Positions 36,723 to 45,600 of a DNA stretch of 64,000 nucleotides are shown piece by piece. The translations under genes were made by a program, and so were the position numbers. The DNA lies in the NCBI GenBank assembly GCA_963837155.1, contig CAWIMB010000002.1, positions 2,108,001-2,172,000 of the forward strand, read 5' to 3'. Under the pieces are notes generated by a model. The model did not search any database and was not told where the DNA came from. It worked only from the letters and a program-made list of their open reading frames with translations. The stretch's first letter is position 1; each line of letters opens with the position of its first letter. Origin of the DNA: DASQHW01 sp963837155. Lineage in GTDB: Bacteria; Actinomycetota; Acidimicrobiia; IMCC26256; PALSA-610.

Positions 36723-37535
36723 GTGCCGGTGGCGGACGCGGTTGTTGTCGAGCCGGTGCAGCCCGGCATTGCGAAGATCACGCTGAACCGGCCCGAGCGC
36801 TTGAACGCGATGAATCATGCGTTGGTCGCAGGGTTGTACGACGCGTTCGACGAGCTGTCCGCCGATCGCAGCTGCCGCGTGATCGTGCTCACCGGTGCCG
36901 GCCGCGGGTTCTGCGCCGGGCTCGACCTGAGCGAAGGCGCGAGCCCGCCGTCGACGCAGGGCATGGGCCGTGCCCAAGCCGGGATGACCGTGCAGAAGAT
37001 GATCGCGGGGCTCGTTCCCAAGATGCGCGCGGTACCGCAGCCGGTCATCGCGGCGGTTAACGGTCCGGCGTCGGGCGGCGGCCTGGCGCTGGCGCTCGCG
37101 AGCGACGTGCGGATCGCGGCCGCGTCGGCGCGCTTCAACGTGGCGTTCATCCGGGTCGGCCTCTCGGGATGCGACATCGGCGTGTCGTGGATGCTGCCGC
37201 GACTCATCGGCGCGTCGCGCGCGTTCGAGCTGCTGCTGACCGGCCGGCTGATCGACGCGAGCGAGGCCGACCGCATCGGCCTCGTCACGCGCGTCGTGCC
37301 CGACGGCGCGGTCGTCGACGCCGCGTTGGAGACGGCCGAGCTGATCGTCGGCAACAGCCCGTTCGGTGTCCGCATGACGAAGGAAGTCATGTGGAGCCAG
37401 CTGGAGATCGGCTCGTTGCACGCTGGCATCGACCTCGAGAACCGCACGCAAGTGTTGTCGAGCTTCACCGGCGACTTGACCGAGGCGATGTCGGCGTTCA
37501 TTGAGAAGCGGCCGTCGCAGTTCAACGACGAGTAG
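36723..37535 (+). CDS. Enoyl-CoA hydratase/isomerase
   Basis: A 270-residue crotonase-fold enzyme. The oxyanion holes are ITLNRPERLNAMN with the GAGRGFCAGLDLSE loop, and AAVNGPASGGGLALALASDVR. The catalytic Glu regions are VGLSGCDIGVSWMLPRLIGASRA and TGRLIDASEADRIGLV. The GTG start at 36723 directly follows the exonuclease TAG, with GGAGGAG upstream. It hydrates enoyl-CoA in fatty-acid or aromatic-acid degradation; chain specificity is not visible. Confidence 0.9.
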   Translation: MPVADAVVVEPVQPGIAKITLNRPERLNAMNHALVAGLYDAFDELSADRSCRVIVLTGAGRGFCAGLDLSEGASPPSTQGMGRAQAGMTVQKMIAGLVPKMRAVPQPVIAAVNGPASGGGLALALASDVRIAAASARFNVAFIRVGLSGCDIGVSWMLPRLIGASRAFELLLTGRLIDASEADRIGLVTRVVPDGAVVDAALETAELIVGNSPFGVRMTKEVMWSQLEIGSLHAGIDLENRTQVLSSFTGDLTEAMSAFIEKRPSQFNDE

Positions 37536-37549
37536 AGGGGTTCTTGGTT

Positions 37550-38309
37550 ATGGGGCTCGAAGGACGGGTCGCGCTCGATCACCGGCGGCGGACGCGGCAT
37601 TGGCAAGGCGATCGCGCTCGGCCTCGCCGAAGATGGCGCCGACGTCGCCGTCAACTACCGGCGCGACGAGGATGCCGCGCGCGAGACCGTCGCCGAGATC
37701 GAGAAGCTCGGCCGGCACGGGGCAGCGTACGCGGCTTCCATCGACGACTACGCGCAGTGCGAACAGATGGTGCAGCACGCGCTGGACGAGTTCGGGAAGG
37801 TCGACATCCTCGTCAACAACGCGGGCATCGCGTCACGCGGACAGACCGTCGTCAAGACCGATCCCGCCGAGCTCGACCGGGTGCTCCGCACGCACGCGAT
37901 CGGGGCGTGGGCGTGCAGCAAGCTGGTGCTGCCATCGATGCGAGAGCAACCCCGCGGCGACATCGTGATGATTTCGAGCGCGGCGACCGTGCACATGGCG
38001 GCGAACTCGGCGCCGTACAACATGGCGAAGGCCGCGCTGGAAGCGCTCGCATGGACGCTCGCACGCGAGGAACGCCGCAACGGCATCCACGTGAACGTGG
38101 TCGCGCCGGGGTTGGTGGACACCGAGATGGGCCGCCGGTTGGTCAAGGGCGCGATGGGTGTCGAGGACATCCGCACGATGGACGCGGGCGCCGCGTTCGG
38201 CCACGTGTGCACGCCCGAGGAGGTCGCCGCCGCGGTGCGGTTCGTCGTGTCCGACCAGGCGTCGTACATCACCGGCCAGCGCATCGGCGTCGACGGCGGC
38301 CCCTTCTGA
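37550..38309 (+). CDS. SDR-family oxidoreductase (frameshifted near start)
   Basis: ATG 37550 reads MGLEGRVAL; dropping one base near 37576 continues ITGGGRGIGKAIALGLAEDG, the cofactor loop. The main frame gives ILVNNAGIASRG, MISSAATVHM and the catalytic YNMAK, ending ITGQRIGVDGGPF. About 252 residues. It follows the enoyl-CoA hydratase by 14 bases; together they could perform hydration and beta-oxidation of acyl-CoA, in FabG-like fashion. Confidence 0.8.
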
Positions 38310-38322
38310 GCACGCCCGGCGA

Positions 38323-38372
38323 AGCGTTTGGGCACTTGTACGCGGACGGTCGCGTTCAACTGCCCAAACGCT
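38323..38372. repeat. Palindrome, family C copy 1 (50 bp)
   Basis: Arms 38323-38344 and 38351-38372 match over 22 bases with two mismatches, around GACGGT. The ends read AGCGTTTGGGCA and TGCCCAAACGCT. It abuts the stop codons of two convergent genes (SDR ending 38309, amidohydrolase ending 38373). The 50-base copy at 58256-58305 matches at 39 of 50 positions. Confidence 0.8.
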
Positions 38373-39839
38373 TTACACCGTGAAGTGTTCGCGGATGCGG
38401 GCGGTGGCTTCGGCGATCGTGCGGGGGCCGTACGCGCGGGGCGGCGGGAGCGCGGCGCGCAGTTGCGCGAGCTCGTCGGGCGACGCGTTGCACTTCTGGC
38501 GGACGGGCGCATCGACGCCGTACACGCGCGCGGCGTTGGCGCCGAAGACCTTGCGGCGGACGGCCTTGGTCAGCTCGGGATAGTGGAAGCGGTCCTGGAG
38601 CTCGTTGCTGATCGTGAACGTGCGCAGCGCCTCGATCTGCGGTTGCGGTGAGCCGTACCAGATCGAGTCCGTGCCCCAGAGCACTCGGTCGTTGCCGACG
38701 CGCGCGAGGAGCTTGCCGAGCGCGTGCGCGGCCTGCGTCGGGTCGCGCATCAGGTTGAACCAGGTGGAGCCGAGCTCGGCGTAGACGTTCGAATGCGGTG
38801 CGATCTCGGCCGCGTCGAGGCTCGCGATCAGACGGTTGATGCCGTGGTCGGCATCAGCGGCGTCGTACGGGCCCTCGTTGGGACCGTCGTAGCCCGAGTG
38901 GTACACGACGAACGTGATGTCGGGGTTGGCCTTGGCCGCGGGTCCGATGTCCGCCGGCGACGAGTATTGGGCGTTGCCGGCGAGACCCTTGTGCACGCAC
39001 ACGATCGGCGGCCCGATCTCGCGCACCGCGTCGATGAACGCCTGGCCGCAATGCACCGCGTCCGCATCGTGATCGTCGAGCCGCCAGCCCCGGTTCCCCG
39101 GCACGTGCGTGTACACCTTCCACGCCGCGATCGGGTGCACGGCCGCCATCGCGCGCATGCGATCAATCTGTTCCTGCACGTCGCCCACGTTTGGATTCGC
39201 CTGGCCGTGGAGGAAGACGCGCTTGTCGTCACCGCACACCTGTTTGGCCGCAGCGCGGGCCTGCTCCATGACGTCGATCGACAACGGGTTCGGCTCGGTG
39301 AGGATCGGGACGGCGGAGATCACCGCCATCGTGGTATCGGAGCGGACGAACACCTCGCGGAACCAATGGTCGATGCCAAAGCACTGCAACCCGTCGGCCT
39401 CGCCGCACCCGACGTACGGGAACCCGCTCCCGAAGGTGCCCTCGGCGCGGGGCGCGTATTCCAAGAGGTGCGTTTGCACGTCGAACACGAACTCGTCGCC
39501 GCCGAGCACCTCGCGGGCCTGCGCGGGGTCGGTCGTCGCGGTGCGGGGCACCGTGAACGTACCGCCCGGCGCCTGACCCTTCGCTTTCGTGGACTCGCCG
39601 TGGCACGCGGCCAGCACGAACAGTGCGGCGGCGGTTCCGCAGCTCGACCGGAGGAAGTCGCGCCGGCTCATGTTGAGGCGGGACGCGGTGTCGTCGGTGA
39701 GGGCACGCAGACGGCGGACCGCCTCGCGTGTCACTTCGGTCGCCGGGTACGGAAAGAACTCGCCGTTGGAGATCGGCCCGAGCTCGATCGGCGGGACGGG
39801 CCGGTCGTCGTCGGCCCCGGTGTCGGCGGCGCGCGTCAC
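38373..39839 (-). CDS. Tat-exported amidohydrolase lipoprotein
   Basis: A 488-residue protein with an N-terminal extension (PPIELGPISNGEFFPYPATEV) followed at residues 58-79 by a twin-arginine signal (SRRDFLRSSC) and a lipobox (VLAAC). The body is an amidohydrolase_2 domain: FVFDVQTHLLEY, PIVCVHKGL, VVYHSGYD and GTDSIWYGSPQP. This N-extension before the Tat motif is shared with other actinobacterial amidohydrolases, so the GTG at 39839 is preferred over Met57. Its start overlaps the SnoaL gene by 4 bases (GTGA). Confidence 0.8.
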   Translation of the reverse strand: MTRAADTGADDDRPVPPIELGPISNGEFFPYPATEVTREAVRRLRALTDDTASRLNMSRRDFLRSSCGTAAALFVLAACHGESTKAKGQAPGGTFTVPRTATTDPAQAREVLGGDEFVFDVQTHLLEYAPRAEGTFGSGFPYVGCGEADGLQCFGIDHWFREVFVRSDTTMAVISAVPILTEPNPLSIDVMEQARAAAKQVCGDDKRVFLHGQANPNVGDVQEQIDRMRAMAAVHPIAAWKVYTHVPGNRGWRLDDHDADAVHCGQAFIDAVREIGPPIVCVHKGLAGNAQYSSPADIGPAAKANPDITFVVYHSGYDGPNEGPYDAADADHGINRLIASLDAAEIAPHSNVYAELGSTWFNLMRDPTQAAHALGKLLARVGNDRVLWGTDSIWYGSPQPQIEALRTFTISNELQDRFHYPELTKAVRRKVFGANAARVYGVDAPVRQKCNASPDELAQLRAALPPPRAYGPRTIAEATARIREHFTV

Positions 39840-40213
39840 GGGCGCAACGCGCTGACGTGCGCAGAATCGAGATACTCGTCAATGCGCGTGATGCGGCCGT
39901 CCCGCACGGTGACGATCATGCATGCCGGCACCCGCAGCTCACTGCCGTCGGGCGCGATGCCGCGCAGCACGTGCTGCTGCACGTAGCCGCCGGGGAGCTC
40001 CTCGCGACGCACCACGTCGTAGCGGAGGTCGCGCACATTTCGGTGCAACCAGCGCAGGACCGCCAGCGTCGTTCGTCGGTCGTTCGGTGTGTCGAGAAAG
40101 TTCGCGTGCACCTCGAGGTCCTCGGCGAGCAGCGATTCCAGCGTCTCGACGTCGCCATCCGCGATCGCGGCGAAGAACCCGTCGGCGAGGAGGGTGGGTA
40201 CCATCGGGCTCAT
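39836..40213 (-). CDS. SnoaL/NTF2-like small protein
   Basis: About 125 residues from the ATG at 40211-40213. PTLLADGFFAAIADGDVETLESLLAEDLEVH is the classic NTF2/SnoaL opening helix-strand. RVPACMIVTVRDGRITRIDEYLD is the closing strand pair with the conserved Asp and Glu. Members are small isomerases, cyclases or hydrolases. It is translationally coupled (4-base overlap) to the exported amidohydrolase. Its start overlaps that of fxsA on the other strand. Confidence 0.8.
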   Translation of the reverse strand: MSPMVPTLLADGFFAAIADGDVETLESLLAEDLEVHANFLDTPNDRRTTLAVLRWLHRNVRDLRYDVVRREELPGGYVQQHVLRGIAPDGSELRVPACMIVTVRDGRITRIDEYLDSAHVSALRP

Positions 40214-40637
40214 GCTCGCGCTGATCGCCATTGCGTTCATCGTGCTTCCGCTCGTCGAGATCTACGTGATCGTGCAGGTGGGCTCCGCAATCGGCGCGCT
40301 GAACACGATCGGCCTGCTGCTGCTGGTCTCGATCTTCGGTGTCTGGCTCGCCAAGCACCAGGGGTTCTGGGTGCTCCGGCGGCTCCGCGACCAGCTCGAC
40401 GCGGGCCGCATGCCGACCAACGAGCTCATCGATGCCGGCCTCGTCCTCGTCGGCGCGATCCTGCTGATCTTCCCCGGCTTCGTCACCGACGTGTTCGGTT
40501 TGCTCCTCCTGCTGCCGCCGACACGCGCGGTCGCTCGCACGGTGGTCAAGCGCCGGTTCCAGCTGCAGGTCTACGGCGGCCCACTGATGCGCCCCAACGA
40601 CCGCCGCCCACCCCCGGACGACGTCATCGACGTCTAA
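40212..40637 (+). CDS. fxsA: FxsA family membrane protein
   Basis: A 141-residue protein with four hydrophobic segments: MLALIAIAFIVLPLVEIYVI, IGALNTIGLLLLVSIFGVWL, a helix with ELIDAGLVLVGAILLIFPGF, and VFGLLLLLPPTR. The motif PLVEIYVIVQVGSAIGALNT with FPGFVTD is typical of FxsA, a phage-exclusion suppressor in E. coli that is widespread elsewhere. It ends in a basic, polar C-terminal tail. Family A palindrome 40649-40691 follows. Confidence 0.9.
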   Translation: MLALIAIAFIVLPLVEIYVIVQVGSAIGALNTIGLLLLVSIFGVWLAKHQGFWVLRRLRDQLDAGRMPTNELIDAGLVLVGAILLIFPGFVTDVFGLLLLLPPTRAVARTVVKRRFQLQVYGGPLMRPNDRRPPPDDVIDV

Positions 40638-40648
40638 CCGTTGTCCCT

Positions 40649-40691
40649 GGGGCGTGTTTGGAGCTCGTTTTTCGAGCTTCAAACACGCCCC
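40649..40691. repeat. Palindrome, family A copy 2 (19-bp stem with one G/T pair)
   Basis: Arms 40649-40667 and 40673-40691 around TTTTT. Relative to the copy at 26429 the stem position 10/34 changes from G-C to T-A, a compensatory change, and position 13/31 becomes G-T. It lies between convergent genes (fxsA and the gene ending at 40702). Confidence 0.85.
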
Positions 40692-40701
40692 AGTGGTCGG
40701 G

Positions 40702-41502
40702 TCAGGTGTCGCCGAGGGGGCGGAGGAGCTCGGGGACGACCGGGCAGTCGACGCGGGCGGCGGCGTCGGCGGCGCGCTCGACACCGCGTGGCCCGGCCAG
40801 CCGGTCGAAGCGTTGCAGGGAGATCTCCTCGAGGCTGTCGTCCTTGGCCGACGACGCCGCGATCTCGTACAACCGGCCGGGCAGCACCCGGCCGACACCA
40901 CCGACCAGCCACACCTCGGACGCGGCGCCGCCGATCGTCGCGAGCGCATCCGCAGTGCCGAGCGGCACGAGCGCGTGCTCAGGTCCGATCACCGATGCGG
41001 GCACGAGCAAGCGGGCGACGTGCTCGAGCACAGGATTCCACGGGTCGACCACGCGCACCGAGTGATCGCTGCGCCGCCGCCGCAACGCGCGGGTGGGATC
41101 GACGCCTTCGACGCGCACGGCGACGGCTTCGATGTCGAAGCGTTCGATCAACGCCTCGTCTACGGCCTCGGGCCAGCCGATCGCGGCCACCACTTCGCCC
41201 TCGTCGAGCAGCGGCAGCGTCGCGCCGAGGCGATCAGCGGTGCGGTCACCTTCCAGCTCCCGTACCGCAGCCCGCGCCGCGTTCACCGGCTCGGCCGCCG
41301 CGAGAATCCGCGCGCACACCCACCACAGCGGTCCGTGCGTTCGATGGTGCGCGAGCACACGCCGGCACACGACAACGAGCGACGCGGGTTCATCGGCAAA
41401 ACCAGCCAGCGCGTCCGCGGCTTCGGCCGCGAGCCGGTCGTCGTCGACGCTGCGACGGGTCACGGCGCGCAACCGCTCGGCGGGTGTCACTTCACCCCAC
41501 AT
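40702..41502 (-). CDS. Conserved actinobacterial protein of unknown function
   Basis: A 266-residue soluble protein. The first half is helical (PAERLRAVTRRSVDDDRLAAEAADALAG, SLVVVCRRVLAHHRTHGPLWW). The second half is Val/Ala-rich with alternating strands and GVGRVLPGRLYEIA. No known catalytic motif is visible. It starts 9 bases after the SCP2 gene, so the two form an operon. The likely role is unknown. Confidence 0.6.
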   Translation of the reverse strand: MWGEVTPAERLRAVTRRSVDDDRLAAEAADALAGFADEPASLVVVCRRVLAHHRTHGPLWWVCARILAAAEPVNAARAAVRELEGDRTADRLGATLPLLDEGEVVAAIGWPEAVDEALIERFDIEAVAVRVEGVDPTRALRRRRSDHSVRVVDPWNPVLEHVARLLVPASVIGPEHALVPLGTADALATIGGAASEVWLVGGVGRVLPGRLYEIAASSAKDDSLEEISLQRFDRLAGPRGVERAADAAARVDCPVVPELLRPLGDT

Positions 41503-41511
41503 GCGCGGATC

Positions 41512-41950
41512 CTACGGCGATTCATCGTCGCCGTCTCCGTTCGTCGTGTCGCCGTAGGTCGTCCGGGCCCGCAGTTCAGCAGTCGCGTCGTCGAGCGCAG
41601 CCAGCGCGTCGGCATGCCGCGTCAGCACCTCGATGTTCCCGCCGAGCTGCAGCCGGCCCCGGGCCAGCGCCGTCTGCCGCGTTCTCGGTGCCGCGCGCGA
41701 TCGCGGTCGCCGTTGCATAGTCGGTGCTGAGCCGGACATCGGGGCGCGTCCCCCGCTCCTCATCCGTCGCAATCCGGGCCGCGTGGCCGCCCTCGACGTC
41801 GATCGACACCCGATAGCGCACGTCGCCGAGCTTCGGCACGCCCCGCACGACCTGCTCGATCACCAGCGGCCCCGCCGCCTTCACCGAGACCGACGCCCGG
41901 AGCGCATCGTCGAGCGCGTCCACCCATGCGTCGGACAGATACTCGGGCAC
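41512..41950 (-). CDS. SCP2 sterol-transfer-family protein (frameshifted)
   Basis: ATG 41950 reads MPEYLSDAWVDALDDALR, then VVRGVPKLGDVRYRVSIDVEGG and LSTDYATATAIARGTENA. Near 41685 the frame breaks (one extra base) and continues QTALARGRLQLGGNIEVLTRH to YGDTTNGDGDDESP. This is the SCP2 fold, which binds lipids or sterols, at about 145 residues. In actinobacteria such proteins occur beside lipid-metabolism genes; here a prenyl-diphosphate synthase is the divergent neighbour. Confidence 0.75.
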
Positions 41951-42016
41951 ACGGCCAGGCTAGGGCCGGCCGCCTCGGTCCGGCTCGCCCCGGCGAAGCC
42001 GCCTAGCCTGAGCAAC

Positions 42017-43090
42017 ATGACGCAGACGGGGCGGCAGGAAGCAACGTTTCCCGCGTCGCTCGTGCCGGTTGCAGCGCGTGTCGAGGAGCGCATCGCGGCG
42101 TTGCTCGACGTCGAGCTCGCGCGCTGGCGAGCCGTCGACGCCGCGCTCGCAGAGCCGCTCGAGGTGTTGCGAAGCTTCATCGACGCCGGGGGTAAACGCC
42201 TGCGGCCCGCGTTCTGTCACTGCGCGTACGTCGGCGCGGGCGGTGATCCGGAAGATCGCGTCGCCGCCGATGCCGCCGCCGCGCTCGAGCTCGTCCACAC
42301 GTTCGCGCTCGTCCACGACGACGTGATGGACGGCTCGGATACGCGTCGCAGCAACGACGCCGTCCATCGTCACTTCGTTCGCCGTCACGATCATGCAATG
42401 TGGCGCGGTGAGGCACGCCGCTTCGGCGAGGGCATGGCGATCCTCGTCGGCGACTTCGCAATCGTCTACGCCGACCTGCTGATGCGCGACGCGCCGCCCG
42501 CCGCGCACGACATCTATGACGAGCTGCGCATCGAGCTGTGCGTCGGCCAGTCGCTCGACCTCATGGGCACCGCCACCGCGAACACCGAGCGCGCGCTCGC
42601 GCACCGCATCGCGACGTTCAAGTCGGGCAAGTACACGGTCGAGCGGCCGCTGCACCTCGGCGCGGCCCTCGCGGGCCGGCTCGACCCGCTCGCGCCCACG
42701 CTGACGGCGATCGGGCTCCCGCTCGGCCACGCGTTCCAGCTGCGCGACGACGTGCTCGGGGCCTTCGGCGACGCCGAGGTCACCGGCAAGCCCGTCGGCG
42801 ACGACCTGCGCGAAGGCAAGCCGACGCCCCTCGTCGCGTCGGCATTCGCCCGGGCGAGCGCGCGTGATCGCGACGTGCTGGCGCGGCTCGGCGCCGCGGA
42901 TCTCGATCTGCAGGATGTGCACGCACTGCAGGATGTGTTCGTGCACACCGGTGCGCTCGACGAGATCGAGGCCGAGGTCGGCCGCCTGGTCGCGACCGCG
43001 CGCACCGCGATCGCCCACGCGCCGCTGCTGGGCGACGCGCGCGACTGGCTCGACGAGCTCGCGGTCTACGTCGCGTGGCGGGACCGGTAG
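42017..43090 (+). CDS. Polyprenyl (geranylgeranyl-type) diphosphate synthase
   Basis: A 357-residue trans-prenyltransferase. GGKRLRPAFC binds the allylic substrate, the first Asp-rich motif is FALVHDDVMD, and the second is LRDDVLGAFGD. The KYT and GQ anchors FKSGKYTVERPLHLG and ELCVGQSLDLMG are present. The residue before FARM is Ala-Leu-Val, consistent with a C20 product, though length is not certain. The start ATG is 42017. A tightly linked ABC-2 exporter follows. Confidence 0.85.
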   Translation: MTQTGRQEATFPASLVPVAARVEERIAALLDVELARWRAVDAALAEPLEVLRSFIDAGGKRLRPAFCHCAYVGAGGDPEDRVAADAAAALELVHTFALVHDDVMDGSDTRRSNDAVHRHFVRRHDHAMWRGEARRFGEGMAILVGDFAIVYADLLMRDAPPAAHDIYDELRIELCVGQSLDLMGTATANTERALAHRIATFKSGKYTVERPLHLGAALAGRLDPLAPTLTAIGLPLGHAFQLRDDVLGAFGDAEVTGKPVGDDLREGKPTPLVASAFARASARDRDVLARLGAADLDLQDVHALQDVFVHTGALDEIEAEVGRLVATARTAIAHAPLLGDARDWLDELAVYVAWRDR

Positions 43091-43092
43091 GG

Positions 43093-44028
43093 ATGGCGAA
43101 CGACCCCGCCGAGGTTGCCATTCACGTCGCCGAGCTCGAGAAGCACTACGGCACGACGCGCGCGGTCGACGGACTCTCCTTCGACGTGCTGCGCGGCGAG
43201 GTGTTCGGACTGCTGGGGCCGAACGGCGCCGGCAAAACCACCACCGTCGAGACGCTCGAGGGCTACCGCACGCCCGACGCGGGCTCCGTGCGCGTGCTCG
43301 GCCTCGACCCGATCGCGCAAGGCCCGCAGCTGAAGCCGCGCATCGGCGTGATGCTGCAGGAGGGTGGCCTCTACCCGGGCCTCAAGCCGCTCGAGCTGCT
43401 GCGACTGTTCGCCGCCTACTACGACGACCCCGAAGAGCCCGACGCGCTGCTCGACGCGGTTGGCCTGCGCGACACCGCCGGCACCCCGGTGCGCCGGCTA
43501 TCGGGCGGACAGGCGCAACGGCTGTCGCTTGCGTGCGCGCTCGTCGGCCGGCCGCAGGTGCTGTTCCTCGACGAGCCGACCGCGGGTATGGACCCGCACG
43601 CCCGCGCCACCACGTGGCAGCTCGTGCGCGACCTCCGCACCCGTGGGGTCACCATCGTGCTCACCACGCACGCGATGGACGAGGCCGAGCACCTGTGCGA
43701 CCGCGTCGCGATCATCGCGGGCGGCAAGCTCGCCGCGCTCGGCTCGCCGGCCGAGCTCACCCGCTACGCAGTCGCCGACGAGATCTGGTTCGCGGCCGCG
43801 CCCGGCATCGACACCATCGGGCTCGCCCGGGCGCTCGCGGTCGATCCCGAAGACGTCATCGAGGATCGCGCGGGCGAGTATCTCGTGCGCGCGGTCGGAA
43901 CCCCGGCACGCGTGGCCGATCTCGCGTGCTTCCTGCGCGACCACGACATCACGCTCGTCGCGCTGCAATCGGGCCGCCGCACGCTCGAGGAAGTGTTCCT
44001 GCAGATCACCGCCGAGGAACGCTCGTGA
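43093..44028 (+). CDS. ABC transporter ATP-binding protein (ABC-2 type)
   Basis: A 311-residue ATPase: Walker A GLLGPNGAGKTT, Q-loop VMLQEGGLYPGL, signature RLSGGQAQRLSLACALVG, Walker B LFLDEPTAGMD, and switch His in TTHAMDEAEHL. The C-terminal domain (residues ~225-311), with TLEEVFLQITAEERS, is typical of multidrug/daunorubicin-type exporters. Start at ATG 43093, two bases after the synthase stop. It overlaps the permease start by 4 bases (GTGA). Confidence 0.9.
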   Translation: MANDPAEVAIHVAELEKHYGTTRAVDGLSFDVLRGEVFGLLGPNGAGKTTTVETLEGYRTPDAGSVRVLGLDPIAQGPQLKPRIGVMLQEGGLYPGLKPLELLRLFAAYYDDPEEPDALLDAVGLRDTAGTPVRRLSGGQAQRLSLACALVGRPQVLFLDEPTAGMDPHARATTWQLVRDLRTRGVTIVLTTHAMDEAEHLCDRVAIIAGGKLAALGSPAELTRYAVADEIWFAAAPGIDTIGLARALAVDPEDVIEDRAGEYLVRAVGTPARVADLACFLRDHDITLVALQSGRRTLEEVFLQITAEERS

Positions 44029-44756
44029 CCCGCCGCGCGCTCGTTGCCCAGAGCCCGGGCCGAGACCATGCTGCAGCTGCGGCGGGGCGAGAACATGATC
44101 GTGACGCTCGCGATCCCGACTCGGCATCCTCGTGTTCTTCGCCAAAGTCGACACGGTCGCGACCGACTTCGCCGACCCCGTGGACTTTCTCGTGCCCGGG
44201 GTGCTGGCGCTGTCGGTCATGGCGACCGCGATGGTTTCGCTCGGGATCGCCACCGGCTTCGAACGGCGATACGGCGTGCTCAAGCGGCTCGGCGTCACTC
44301 CGTTGTCCCGTGGCGGGTTGTTGATGGCGAAGACCGCGACCGTGCTCGCGATCGAGCTCGTACAGGTGCTGCTGGTCGTCATTGTTGGCGCGGCGATCGG
44401 ATGGGACGTGCCCGCGGGGATCGCGCCCGCGATCGGCTTGCTGCTGCTCGGCACGATCGCGTTCGCCGGTATAGGCATGCTGATGGCCGGCACGCTGCGC
44501 GCCGAGGCGAACCTCGCCGCTGCGAACGCGTTGTTCCTCGTGCTGTTGTTCCTCGGCGGCATGGCCTACCCGCTGTCGAAGCTGCCGTCCGGGCTGGAGG
44601 ACTTCGCGAAACTGCTGCCCCGCGGCCGCGCTTTCGGAGACATTGCGCGCCGTGCTGTCTTCGCGTGCGTTCCCGGTCGGCGAGCTGATCGTGTTGCTGG
44701 CGTGGGCGATCGCCGCGCCGCTGCTTGCCGCGCGCTACTTCCGCTGGGAGGAGTAG
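44025..44756 (+). CDS. ABC-2 transporter permease (three frame breaks)
   Basis: GTG 44025 gives VTRRALVAQ. Frame 2 gives ARAETMLQLRRGENMIVTLAIP. Frame 3 gives VFFAKVDTVATDF, FLVPGVLALSVMATAMVSLGI, RYGVLKRLGVTPLSRGGLLMAK and NALFLVLLFLGGMAYPLSKLP. Frame 4 ends ALSETLRAVLSSRAFPVGELIVLL to FRWEE. Breaks near 44050, 44125 and 44615 each act as one extra base. Repaired, it is a six-helix ABC-2 permease of about 243 residues, partner of the preceding ATPase. Its tail overlaps the convergent mtfA by 22 bases. Confidence 0.8.
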
Positions 44757-45530
44757 TCACGGACCCGCTGGGCCGGGTCCTGGCGGTAGAAGTCGCGCAA
44801 CACGCGATACAGGGCCGGCTTCGCGTCCTGTAACTCGACCGGGAGATCGAAGAACAGCTCCGTGGTCACCGCGAAGAACTCGGCCGGGTCGACACCGGCA
44901 TAGCCCCCGAGGAGCGGATCAGGGATGGCCGCGTTGCAACGCCTCGTATTCGGCGGTACACACGGCGATCCATTGCTGCATCGCTTCTTGGGTCGGGAGC
45001 GGCGGCGTGCCGTCGATCACACCGTCGAGCATGTCGAGCTTGTGCGCGAACTCGTGGTACACGACGTTGTGGCCGCGCTCGGGATGTCGAGCGCATGCGA
45101 GCGCCTCGTCCCACGCAATGATCACCGGACCGTCGTACTGCGCAACACCGAGCGCATGCAACGGTGAGTCGTCGATCGTGCCGGGAATCATGCCGCCCCG
45201 CGGGCCGGTGAACGTCATCGTCGTCGGGTGCACGATGATCGTGTCGACGTTCTCGTACGCCTCGTAGGTCTCGTCGACGAAGCCGAGCACCAACAACGCG
45301 GCCTGCGCCGCGATCGTGACCCGGATCTCGTCGGTCAGCTCGAACCCACGCGCCGCTTCCCACCGCTTGTCGACCACCAGCCAGAGGATCGTGTCCTCGA
45401 GATGCTCCTGCTCCTCGGCGGTCACGAACGACCAGTGCACGACGTTGGCGTCGAGGATCGCGCGCCATTCCGCGGGGAACGGCTCGTCGAGCCGCGAACG
45501 CTTGCGCCGAAACCAGCTCACGCTAACCAT
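44735..45530 (-). CDS. MtfA-family zinc peptidase (frameshifted)
   Basis: ATG 45530 reads MVSVSWFRRKRSRLDEPFPAEW, then WRAILDANVVHWSFVTAEEQEHLED, DTIIVHPTTMTF and the zinc motif VVYHEFAHKLDMLDG. After about 44930 (one extra base) the frame continues DPLLGGYAGVDPAEFFAVTTELFFDLP to the end. This is the M90 family (MtfA), regulator of the glucose phosphotransferase system in E. coli. The third zinc ligand region FFAVTTELFF is present only if the break is repaired. About 264 residues. Confidence 0.85.
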
Positions 45531-45542
45531 TGTGCCCGAAGG

Positions 45543-45589
45543 TTTTGGCGACACAGGACGACCAGAACGGTCGTCTCACGTCGCAAAAA
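45543..45589. repeat. Palindrome, family B copy 2
   Basis: Arms run from 45543 (TTTTGGCGACACAGGACGACC) to 45569-45588 (GGTCGTCTCACGTCGCAAAA) around AGAAC. Relative to the family B copy at 15456, read on the other strand, one inner stem pair changes from C-G to A-T, which keeps pairing. It lies between tlpA and mtfA. Confidence 0.7.
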
Positions 45590-45600
45590 CTGGCGAGCGC

